Made by a program: the position numbers and the translations under genes
Assembly: GCA_037952775.1 (NCBI GenBank)
Contig: JBANAY010000001.1
Span: 3,658,001 to 3,722,000 of the forward strand
DNA: 64,000 nucleotides
Reading direction: 5' to 3'
Origin: Clonostachys chloroleuca
Taxonomy: Eukaryota > Ascomycota > Sordariomycetes > Hypocreales > Bionectriaceae
In this document: positions 24,663 through 36,041 of the stretch, piece after piece
How positions within the stretch are numbered: the first letter of the stretch is position 1
How the letters are laid out: each line of letters opens with the position of its first letter
The notes under the pieces: model-generated
Told to the model about the DNA's origin: nothing
Databases searched by the model: none
Seen by the model: only the letters and a program-made list of their open reading frames with translations

Positions 24663-27600
24663 ATGTCGAGATGCCTGCTTAGGCAATTGACGGGCTCAGC
24701 CAATGGCTTGTGGGCCCAGTCAGTGCCTCGGCCGAAAGCGAGTAGCTCAGCATGGCTGCGCACGGTCAGTGGGCTGGAGCAGAGCTTCACCACCACCAGC
24801 AATCGCAGTTTCGGCGCGCAGTTCACAGTATTGAAGAAGCGCAACTCGGTCAGCAACCTGGTCAAAGACAGAGAGCGGCATGGAGTGCGAATCAATGAAG
24901 GTCCCCGGAGGTATGTTTTCGCGATCCGGCCGTTCTTTTTACTATTTTAGCACCCGATTATCCACTTGGCTGCATGGCGGGGTAGGAGCTCTTGGGAGCT
25001 TCCTTCTCAGAACCCCTCCTCCACCGTTTGATCCCACCCGCCACCTACCTTCACTATCACCTATAAATATCCCGGCCGTCCCGATCTGGCAATCTCTGAG
25101 TTTTCTCTGGATATCGTGTCCAGAACATCTCTGAGCTACCGCTGACATTCCTCAGAGTCCTTCAACAGATCTCTCAACGATATTGCTCCGCGCACGCGAG
25201 AGCACGTAACCCCGAAAAAATGACTGACCGCGAGGTGCTCCCGGATAACGTGAAGCCTATTCACTACAATCTCTCACTCCGGGACCTCGAATTCAAGAAC
25301 TGGACTTACCAAGGAACTGTCGGGTGAGCTGAAACCAGTAGTTACAGCATCACGTGGTGGCATAGATTTTAACCCGGGTTATAGAATCGATGTCGAAATC
25401 ACCAAGCCAACTAAGGAAATCGTTCTCAACACGCTCGAGCTCAAGCTTCACAACGCCAAGGCGAAGGTTGACCATACCAAGTCTGAGCAGACAATCGAAA
25501 CTACAAACTTCTCGTACAATGAAAAGGCTCAACGAGCAACCATTGTCTTTGACCAGGAGCTTCCTGTGTCAAAGAAGGCTTCTCTGACTATCACCTTTGA
25601 GGGTATCATCAACAATGAGCTTGCTGGGTTCTACCGAAGCAAATATAAACCCACCGAGACTCCCGCCAAGTCGGTGCCTCGTGACGATGAGTGGCATTAC
25701 ATGTTCAGCACCCAGTTTGAGTCTTCTGACGCCAGGCGAGCTTTCCCTTGCTTTGACGAACCGGGCCTCAAGGCAACCTTTGACTTCGAAGTTGAGGTTC
25801 CAGTTGACCAGGTTGCTCTGAGCAACATGCCGGTCAAGGAAACTAGGCCTACCAAAGAGGGGTGGCAACTGGTGACTTTCGAGACGTCCCCTCTGATGAG
25901 CTCTTACCTCCTCGCCTGGGCCATTGGTGACTTCGAGTACATCGAAACTTTCACTGAACGCAAGTACAACGGAAAGCAACTCCCGGTCCGTGTTTACACC
26001 ACGCGGGGTCTGAAGGAACAGGGCCGGTGGGCTCTGGAACACGCGGCTCCGTGCATTGACTACTTCTCGAAGATTTTTGATATCGACTACCCCCTTCCCA
26101 AGGCTGATTTGCTCGCTGTGCACGAATTTACCCATGGCGCTATGGAAAACTGGGGCCTAGTGACGTATCGCACTACCCAGGTTCTGTTTGACGAGAAAAC
26201 GTCGGACCCACGCTTCAAAAACTCCGTGGCATATGTTGTTGCCCACGAACTCGCCCATCAATGGTTCGGCAACCTCGTTACAATGTCCTGGTGGGATGAA
26301 TTATGGCTCAATGAGGGGTTTGCTACTTGGGCTGGTTGGCAGGAAACCGGCCATATGCACCCCGAGTGGCAGGTTTGGGCTCAATTTGTAAACGAGGGGA
26401 TGGAGACTGCGTTCCGCCTCGATGGCATCCGAGCCAGCCACCCAATCCACGTGGAAGTCCGCGACGCCCTGGACGTTAATCAGATCTTCGACTCTATCAG
26501 TTATCTGAAGGGCTGCTCAGTTATCCGGATGCTTGTAAACCACCTTGGGTTTGAGACTTTCGTCAAGGGTGTTTCCAAGTACCTCAAGGCTCACGCGTAT
26601 GGCAACGCCACAACCAAGGATCTTTGGGACGCGTTGAGCGAAGTTTCAGGACAGGATATCAATAAACTTATGGCGCCTTGGATCGCCAAGATTGGCCATC
26701 CTGTGCTGAACGTTGGTGAGGAACCTGGTCAGATCACCATCAAGCAGTCCCGCTTCCTTTCAACTGGTGACGTCAAGCCTGAAGAAGACACTACAACCTG
26801 GTGGGTCCCTCTTGGTCTTGAGGGTAAGAAGGACGAATCTGGTGTCGCTGCGTTGAGTCTCGAGAAAAAGGAGGAGACTATTACCGGCATCAACGATGAC
26901 TTCTACAAGCTCAATAGTGGGGCCACTGGCTTCTTCCGCGTCAACTACCCGGCATCTCGACTTGCTAAGCTCAGCACTCAGCTTGATAGGCTCAGCAGTG
27001 AGGATAAAATTGCCATCATTGGATCGACTGCTGACCTTGCCTTTGCCGGCAACGGCAACACGGCTGCTCTCCTGACTTTCCTCCAGGGTTTCAGCAATGA
27101 GTCGCACTCTCTCGTTTGGAGCCAGGTCCTCGACTCTGTTGGCTCAGTTAAGTCAGTCTTTGGAGAGGACGAAGAGCTGAAGAAGGGCTTGAGCAACTTT
27201 GTTGTCAAGCTCATTGACGCCAAGGTCAAGGAGGTTGGATGGGAGGCCCGCGAAGGCGAAGACTACCTTGTTGGTATTTTGCGAAAGAGCCTGATTTCCT
27301 CTGCAGTTGCCAGCGGCCATCCCGAGTAAGTTTTTCCTTCCCCATTGATAATGTTGTCATACTAACCACCTATTACAACAGAGTTACCGCAGAGGCTCTT
27401 AAGCGCTTCGACGCCTGGGTTGAGAACCCCGAGGCTAACCCCATCCCTCCCTCGCTACGCACCTCGGTCTGGCGCGCTGGTCTCGACAAGGATCCCGCCC
27501 GCACTGTTCCCATCCTGAAGAAGGAGTGGTTCGAGACCAAGTCCATCGACGGCAAGCTTCTCTGCCTCTCCGTCCTTGGACTTACCAAGGACGTCGAGCT

Positions 27601-27991
27601 TCTCAAGTCGTCTGTTATCCCCTTCAACTACAACACCTCCCCTCCGTCCGACGCGGTGCCCAACGCGGACATGCACGCCCTCGCGGCGTCTCTTGCGCGA
27701 AACTCGTCCGCGCGCAACCTGCACTGGGACTTCCTCAAGAACCACTGGGACGCCATTGTCAGAAAGATCGGCAACCCCATTGTCGTCGACCGCCTGGTCA
27801 AGGTCAGCTTGAAGAGCTTCACTGACGAGTCGTTCGTCGACGACATTGCCAAGTTCTTCGCCGACAAGGATACCACCGCGTTCAACCGCTCCCTGGGTAC
27901 CGTCCAGGACAGCATCCGCGGCCGTGCCGCTTACAAGAAGCGCGATTCTGCTGCGCTGAAGGAGTGGCTTAGCGCTAACAACTACATTTGA
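24663..27991 (+). CDS. ape2: M1 zinc aminopeptidase (APE2/AAP1-like), long form with presequence exons
   Basis: Core gene: ATG at 25220, exons 25220-25323, 25385-27325 and 27382-27991, 884 residues. GAMEN exopeptidase motif at residues 286-290; zinc motif HELAH (His322, His326) with the third ligand Glu345 in NEGF; then the ERAP1-like C-terminal helical domain. Such enzymes trim N-terminal residues from peptides and process leucine or arginine substrates. Upstream, an ATG at 24663 opens a basic, Ser/Arg-rich leader (24663-24910). It splices over 24911-25155 (donor GTATGT, branch CTGAC, acceptor CTCAG) to 25156, and stays open into the core ATG, giving about 988 residues. That leader looks like a mitochondrial presequence. 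A TATA box inside this intron could drive the short cytosolic form. Core gene certain; long form inferred from splice signals and frame. Confidence 0.92.
25061..25070 (+). promoter_or_regulatory. TATA box inside the first intron of the aminopeptidase gene
   Basis: The sequence CTATAAATAT lies 150 nt before the core ATG (25220), after a C-rich stretch, and within the proposed intron 24911-25155. It is well placed for a second promoter that would yield the short, non-mitochondrial enzyme. Confidence 0.5.
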
Positions 27992-30370
27992 CTACAACGC
28001 GAATGGAGGCTATAGATCCTAGAGAAGGACAGCAACTAACGGAAAATGTATATCCAATTTGGGATATATAATACCAGAAATGTATTAATATATGTGAAAT
28101 GATGCAGTTGGCCATCGCATCCTACAGTTATGTCTGTCTTTCGTGATGTCAACACATGTCTGTCAGCAACAATGACGCAATAATAAGCCAAACTCTATTA
28201 CTCTATTGTTTGGCTATTTAAGAATGACAATATTCAATAACGGTGGCTAATTGGCTGTACCTCAGCCTTGCAGCCGAGCCTTGGTGATCTCCCTAGGGAT
28301 CAACATCAGCTTTGCTCCAGCTGAGGCTCCCAATTTAACGATTGGACTGTGTAATCCTCTAGACTCTCACCGCCGCCGCCTTGCAGCCTTCTTATTATGT
28401 TACCAAGCGCCAAGTTGGCTTATCGTCTGTGTGGTGGCGCAGCAAAAGGGGCAACACTGAAAAGGAGAATTCGGAAAGACATAAGCTTCGATTGCCACCC
28501 AGACACTAAAAAAACAAGCGCGGAAAGGTTTGATGAACCAGCAATTAGTGACCGAAGATCCGGAGGCGTCAATCTCATGTAGTCTAATCACATCGTCGCA
28601 CAGGCCCAAACAGTATCATTTCTCGGTGAGCATCGTGCCGGAAAGCGCACACCCCCATGTCCCATGTCTCGGAAGAACGCCACAACCTGGAGTCGCATTT
28701 CTCGGCGGATCGAGCAGTCCGCTATTCCCAAGCAGCCAAGATGTTGGCACTCATCGTTTCACCACCGTAGCGAACGTGCATGATCCGCCTCGTCGGAAGA
28801 TTCCAAGTGGATGGATGCCGAGGCCGGTCAATGCGCATTTGCTTCCTTCCCAGAGCGCGCGGCAAAACGTTGCTTGTTTGCAGCTACTGAATATTTCTAT
28901 GTGTGCCAAAGCGTTTTCTGTCGTCATCTTCCATTTCCGCCGTTGCTATGTGGTGGCCCCTCCCTCGCCTCTGGCAGAGTAATCGCTCATGATATATCAC
29001 CCTGCATCTTATTACTATACCGACACTCCGTAGGCCCGGAGGCTGTGTTGGTGCCGGCGAGCTTGGCGTTTTATAGTAAAGTTTTTGTCGGAAATCTCGG
29101 GATAACGGTAGGTTATTACCCGCCCACCTAAGCGAAGGGAGGAAGATCCAGGTTAGCCCTTTGCCGCCTCCACATCATCAAGCCTCAATTTGACTCCTGA
29201 TGCAGTAAGCGCTGACCATCTCATCCGTCTCGCGGGAGCCCTCTGCGGCTCAGCAGGTTATCAGATTCCGCCTAAGCATGTGACGACATCAGAGGGCCGT
29301 AGGAAGTGCAACCTGCGCCATGGTTGAGTTGACGAAGCTCTTGATTATGAAACAAGTTGACAAGCAACCATCCATGGATAAGCATCGGCTGCCCATACCC
29401 CAGTAGTACTAGCGAGACTAGTAACTGAGTGACACTCACCAGGCAAGAGTAGTACTTGCTAGCCGTACATCGGACGGGTGTTGTTCAGGCCTAGCTGGAG
29501 CTAATTGCTCTATCCTCGCACTAACTGACATTCCCTTGGGCTTCATTGCGACCCATGCTCGCAGCGTTTGGCCGCGCGTGGCCCCCATTTGTCAAGATCG
29601 CCATCGACCTCCGCGGTATCCGTCCTAGGGTACAAGACTAGGCAATAGTCTCAGGTTAGGCTCTAGCGTTTCTGGAATATCGATGCTTTGCCACTGTGCT
29701 TTGAGAGAGCCTTTCCCATCGACGACGTCTTTCCCATAGCTGAGGCGGATTGCTGACGTGCCACTTACTCAAGCACTCAAGACACCCTTCATGCGATGAC
29801 TTCGGCTCATCCCCGCCCCTCCTCTGGAATGGAGCACACACATGTGGCTGATCGCAGGGGCGCTTGGCCTCTTCCTGCTACTGGCTAGACATGACGGGGT
29901 ACTTCGTTGGCCAGGACCGGTGATCATCTTCCAAAACGCTGTCCAGGCGGTGGGTTGGCTCCATTAGGAGACCCTTGTGACCCCCTCCACTGGAAGGGTG
30001 TAAGCTGGCCGCGTTTCCCTTCGCTTTCGACCACCTTCAGCTTCCTCTGAAGGAAGCGGCCAGGGTAGCCAATCCTTTCCCACTCTGAGGGGACGGGCTG
30101 GCGAACCTGGGAGGAGAGCCCGGAGGCATGAAAATGTAGGACTGCATGTCCAGAAAATCCGATGGTGACCAACGCTAGGTGACCGCGACTCTGGAATACT
30201 ACACGGCATCTGGGCAAGCAGGCTTTGGCATCATATTCTTAGACCGCTCTCCCCCAAGCCGCCAAGACCACTGCGAATCGGAACGACTCCTGCATTTGCT
30301 GGGAGGGCAGCGTGCCATTTCACCGCTAGACGGGGCACTTCCCAATTCGATCTTTGATACATTTCGTGCG

Positions 30371-30392
30371 TGATGTGATGTGATGTGATGTG
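30371..30392. repeat. TGATG pentanucleotide tandem repeat
   Basis: Four direct TGATG units plus a partial unit, in non-coding DNA. Confidence 0.8.
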
Positions 30393-30618
30393 ACGGGAGG
30401 GGATATCCTACATAGCATTGGATGCAGAACAGAGCCGCTGCAGGAGTTGCAGGCACCAGGCCTGTGACGACGGAAGGCGAGGGCTGGCCTACCGAGTGAG
30501 GGCCTCGTCGTCTGAGATACGGCCTACCAGCCGTTCGCCTGGATGGAGTTCCTTTGGGGGGCGGACAGTTGATTTCGCGTCGATCTTCACGGTACTCACT
30601 CGGCACCGGTCCTTCCTC

Positions 30619-30636
30619 CAGGCCAGGCCAGGCCAG
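30619..30636. repeat. AGGCC pentanucleotide tandem repeat
   Basis: Three units of AGGCC (CAGGCCAGGCCAGGCCAG), in non-coding DNA. Confidence 0.75.
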
Positions 30637-33600
30637 CGCTCTGACTCGAGACGTAGCCAGTGGAGAGGAACCTGGTGTCAGGCTGCTCTTTCCTTAAAAC
30701 TGTTTGCGACCGGGGTCCTGGTTGTTTGGAAGGAGCCACGGGGTGTCGGGGCATGTTGTCATCTGCGGTACTCGGCCAGCCAACCTGATGTGGGCAGCTA
30801 CCTGCCAGTACCTGCGGAGGGGGACAGGGGACGCGATCCTAATTCACAAGCGCTCGGTCGGCAAACTCGATCCCCCCCAAGCCGACAGTTTTGCTTACGA
30901 ACAGGGTCGCCCGTCATCCTCTAGCCCTATATTCGCAACAACTGACCCGAGCCGTGCGGGACGAATAAGGTGGAGGGAGATCCGATGCTCTACCTACTAT
31001 CTCCATGCTGAACTGCTCCTTCGGTGATTACCTATGACTGGGTACGCATGTGCAGTTGGGGGCGAAGCGGACTGCGACCTATGAGTGTGAGGTCTGTCGC
31101 TCACGTCAGCATCCACACCTTCTTGCGCCGAAACCTGATATGTGCCGACGCCTAGGCGCCTCCTATCAGTGGAAGAGCTCGATTTCGCTTAGATCGCTAC
31201 GCTCCGAGCCATACAGTGACAGACAGTATTCCACAGCCTGGCCGCTAGGACTGAAGTTGAGCGCTGGCGATGGTCCAGCGCCGGATCAACCTCCTCGCGC
31301 CCAATCTGTCGGTGTGCGTCTCTCTTATCTGCGAGCCATTAGTGCTCCTTCAACTCGGAGAGGATTGGGGAGGTTTTCCTATGTACGATGTACAGTGCCG
31401 TGCCCAATTCACCCTGATGAGACCAAGCGCAACGGCAGCATCCGAATGCAAGAAGTAACCCGAATAGGGAAGGAAACCCTCGAGGTGGATGGATGATGAT
31501 CGCTATTTTATTTCCATCACCACGCCAGACGTGAATGCACAGGCCAAGTTTCCTCCTCTCGCTGGCTATTTTTGGTCAGTTCAGTTTGGCTGCTGCCACG
31601 TAGGCGGTTTGTCTGCATCTCATCAGGCACGCAGCGAGCGCATGGCGCAACCATCGCGGACAGGCATGGTGACACGGACTGTCCCGAACCAGCTCCAACG
31701 GGCAAACCGCCGGCAACCGCGATAGTCTAATTATTCTGTGATTCATGCCGCCTCGTCTGGAGAGCGCTCCGCAGGACCTGATCCAGGACCTGGTCCTTCC
31801 ACCCAGACTGCTGGAGGTTGTATTCTCTCTCCGTCGCCGCCGGGCTGGGAAGGTGACAGGGGTGGGGATTGAAACAAGCTCCGAGTTTCTGGAAGCCATG
31901 GCGCAATTATGCGCCCTTTCCTGCCACGCCGGCTTTCAACCAAGGATAAGGGTGCATTCGCCCAAGCCAGTGTGCGGCTAGTCCCACCTCAGCCGCAGAG
32001 CAAGTGTCCCAGAGTACCGTCCTGCTGCCAACACGCGACGAGGCGGCCGGGGAGATGCTATCCTACCTACACGGGCGGCCCTGTCGGACTTGGGCTAGCC
32101 GGGCGGTCATACCCACGCGCGAGCAGCCAGGGGGGACAGGGTCAGGATGAGCTTGGCTTTGCTCTAGTGTAAGCCTACATGCCCTCCCACCTTAGGCAAG
32201 TTTCAGCATGTGCGCGTGGGTTTCTTTTTGTTCCTCCGCGAGGAGGCAGGTGGGGAGTAGTTACCACCCAAGCAAGGAGCAGGTTGTTTGGCATACGTAC
32301 ATCTTGGCCGACCTCATCACCTGTGCCACGAGGCACATGAGCTGTGACCCGCTCTGACGGGTTGATGCGTAGAAGCGCCATGGAACGTCGAAACGGGCTC
32401 CTGGTATTTTCTTCAGTTTGCTCTGTCTTGCTTTGGTGTCACATTCACCGGCAGCAGGTTTCCGCTTCACGTAGCTCTGAAACTCTAGGCAAGACTTTTG
32501 CTAATGAAAACAGTACCATGTGACCAACCCCTAGACGTCCGGAATATGGGTTTGCTCTTTGGGTCAAGGTCATAACGAAGCAGATGTGATTCTGTCGCAT
32601 TTGAGCTGCGCACACCGGCTCGCTTTGGGCGCTCTACATATGGAGCTCGCTGTGCGACGCATCGAGCGGCTATCAGACTAGTCAGCCGCGCGACGACCCA
32701 ATCAGTGTTCCGTACCGCACCTAGCAGGGCACCGGCATCGTAATGTGGAGGGAGAGTTCTCTACTACGACGCTAGGCAAGCAACGGGGAAATTGTCTCAG
32801 TTGAACCCACGACGGATGCTATCACTGATCCGATGAGGCGGTGCAGTCGCAGCTTCCAGGTACTTGCGTTTGATCTGACGTACCTACAATTGTGGTACCG
32901 CACTAAAGGGGCCGGAAAGGGGCACAGTTTCGGTGTCATCCCATCGCTAGCAGCTTTTAATTTTTCTCCCTTCCGTTCAGACATGGCATGCCATGCGAGG
33001 ATGCAGTCGATATGATGAATCACCGGCAGAGTGTCTATGTAGCCGCTGACCTGGCTTGCAGTACCAAGTCTGGCTAGGAAGGCGATTATAATACATACAG
33101 CTTGTTAGTGTAGTAGTATGACGCAGCTTCCTGAGCACTCGCCTAGCTACGAGCAGAGGGAATCGAGCAACTCGAGCCAGGCGACCGATCGAACCACCAA
33201 TCGGGAATATCCAAGTGTGGTTGACCACCAGTCGTGCCATGCCGCCTCGTGCGTCCCAAGATCAGTATTAACCATGTGCAGGGGACCCAAAGGCCGCTAA
33301 TTCGGATGACCACCGAGACGGACAAAGCCCGGCGCACACAAACCGCACCGTTCAATCACCTCCACCATCACCACCAGTGCCTAGGGGAGGATATATCCTA
33401 GTTTAGTCGGTTCACTCAACGTCCGCGCCCCCAACGTCAGTTGCGCGGAATTCCAGTTTTTGTGAGGATCCACCGTGTAGACCGTATAGGATACTGTCAT
33501 CGCCAATCAAGCCCTTACACCTTCGGCTCCCGGCCGAGTCTCCACTGCCATGGCTCTGATCCCTGGCGGAACCACACATGGGGGCAGCCACCTGGCCCTC

Positions 33601-36041
33601 CTGCTTCTGAAGGCCAAGCCAAGTCGTCACCCAGGAGGAGGAGTGTGCCGGCAGCGGCAACAGGCTGTGCACGGACTGGTGGAGGGTGCCAATAACTTAC
33701 TTAACACCGCCCTGATATAGGCCTCCGAGCCTAGTTGACATCCACCCAGCACTCCCCCTCGCGGCAACTTGCAGGCTTCCCGTCGCTTCTGAGCCTTTGG
33801 GCGTCAGAGTGCGCCAGCTGCTCGGACTGCCATCCCGATTCAGTTCAGCTGAGTCGACTGGCTGCGTCAAGGGGCATATCCATGGCCTTCGGGAGAGAAA
33901 TGAACGTCCATGTCGACCTTCCGGCTCTTGATTGATTATCATCTCCCGCGAACCAACAGGGCAGGTAGTCGAGTGCACAGTCTGGCTATTCAAGGCACGA
34001 GCCCATTGCCATCTTCACACAGACTCATAGCGCCTCGCTCATCCCGAAGGTCGTCCCTGTAATATCAAGTAATTGGAAGCTGGGTGCGAGAGGCAGCCAC
34101 CAACGCACTCACTGTAGCGGGCGGCAGCGAGGCCAGCATTATTGGACATGTCTGCAGCCCTAGATCACACTCATTTAAGCACACAAGGGGCTTCTGCTTC
34201 TGGCCTGCTGGACGGAACGAACTCGCAGGTCGGCCACCACAAGAAGGGCCGCCGCCCTTCTCTCCCATCCCAGGCGATCGCCGGTGGGGTTTGTTCTTGC
34301 GAAACATGTGAGCGGTTGAGATTGATTTGACCCCCACTGGATGACGAAAACAAGTCGTTTCTAGCGACCCTGTGCTGGGGGAAAGGCGGGGACACTATGG
34401 GTGAAGGGTTGGTTGTGTTGTCGAGGCACTAACTCGCCCTCTCTGAGGTGCGGAGTATGATTAGCTACCTTGCCCAGTCAGTCACCTTGCCGGTCCATGC
34501 ACTGCCGAGGGTACATACATCCCTACATAGTGTGTACATATGGACTTGTTCGCGTGTGCCCCATATTACAGACTTGACGACGTTGAGAGAGTTGAGCAAG
34601 CCCTCTCTCGACCGGGACCTTGCCTATCCAACTCCTCCTTGGGATGGCACTGCCAGCTCTGGGCTTGCTTCGGCCAACACCACGCAAATCCTGCCGAGTA
34701 TCTAGGATAGAACAACAAGAAGGACAGAACTATGCTGGCTCTTAGAAAGGACCCTCCTCGGACAAACTCCACACAGGCAAGCACGCCCTGGCTTGCGATA
34801 TTATAGCAAAGACATGCTACTATGACCACTTTCCTCTACCACTACTCACGTACTTACTCGATGGAGGATTACGTCGCAAGTCTACCCGGCTAATAAGAGT
34901 GGTAGGGATCCGCCCCTAGTGTCCATTTCAACAGGAGCGAGCCTCCACTCGAAACACGTTAGCGGCTCACTGTAGCACTTGTCTGATCTCGACAGCCCTG
35001 GTCGCTGTTTGGACAATTCGTGCAGGGTTGTATGCCCCATGCCATGCTCTATTCCCCCTTCTGCAGCCAGTTAAGATATTATTTCCGATTCTGCTTTAAG
35101 GCGCGGAGACCCCCGGATCACGGGAAACCGAGCGCCACTAACACGGTCCCGTTTCTTGTCCTCGGCGTAAGAGAGTGGTGGTGTTCGTCGATGACCAAGT
35201 CTCACATCACATCTCCCTGTAACGTGCTTCCCGGACGCACATAACCCAGGATTCACTCTCGCAGCGCCATTCCCGCCCCAGCTTCTTGACCCGGCCAAGC
35301 AGGGTAAACCGTTTCGCTTTTGGAAAGATCCTTGCCCCTGTGAGTGCCTGAGCGAGGGAGTGGGTGAAGCCGTGGTTCAAGGTCGCATCCGTGTGGGTGG
35401 TCGCAGCCTCGATCGCATGCTCAGTGTTATACATCTCTTCTTCGGCTCGTCCCCTGAAACTTTCAGCAGCCTTGAAACCTTCCGGCTAGATCGCCACCAT
35501 TAGAGCAGAAGTTATGCTTCCTTGCAGTCGTCGCGGTGCTCCGAGTGTCACTCTGTTTTAACGTACCCCGCGCCGCAGGCCCAATCTGCTTCTTGCCAGG
35601 TTCAGCTCGGCTCTGCGCACAGGTCAAAAAAGCAGGACAAGTAGACAAGCAAGTCTTGACCCGCCGCCGTGAGCAGTGTTCAGGTCGCACAAAACTGCAG
35701 CGCAACAACAGACGACGGATATCGACCGGAGTGCTCCTTGGCCCGTCTGTAAGCCCCGCGGAGGTCTCGGCGCTAGTTTTCCAGTTGTTTCGCCTGCCGA
35801 GTCTGACAGCGACGGGAGGCGAGACGACACCTCACTCAGCGTTGGAGCGTTGGCCCGGTTGGGTGGAATGGGGGAAAGGGGAAAACGGTAGCTTCTATCC
35901 AAACACCCAAGCTCTCTCCCCGAGCGCTCGGGTCCAGACTAGCTTCTGTATAGATCCTTCTACTTGACAATCCAGCGCAGCTCATACGAGAACCTTGGAG
36001 ACTTGTTTGCGAGCGCAGTCCTTGTCGGAAACCTCTGCGCC

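Larger units (their letters stand above)
27992..36041. other. About 8 kb without a supportable protein gene
   Basis: Between the aminopeptidase stop and the Zn2Cys6 factor start, all ORFs on both strands are short (at most ~170 codons). They overlap in several frames, lack recognisable domains and do not join through good splice sites. The sequence is not AT-rich decayed DNA: it is of ordinary or high GC with many TACCTAC, CTAGC and CCAGG fragments and two small tandem repeats. No transposase, reverse transcriptase, terminal repeat or tRNA was recognised. The last ~500 bp before 36042 are probably promoter and 5' UTR of the transcription factor. A non-coding RNA or a very long regulatory region is possible. 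Confidence 0.6.

Noticed and set aside
28530..28982. 150-codon ORF within the gene-free region
   Set aside because: No domain, overlapping ORFs in other frames, no intron signals and no typical coding bias.
35868..35891. Seven-residue uORF before the Zn2Cys6 factor
   Set aside because: Such short ORFs are expected by chance and the transcription start is unknown.
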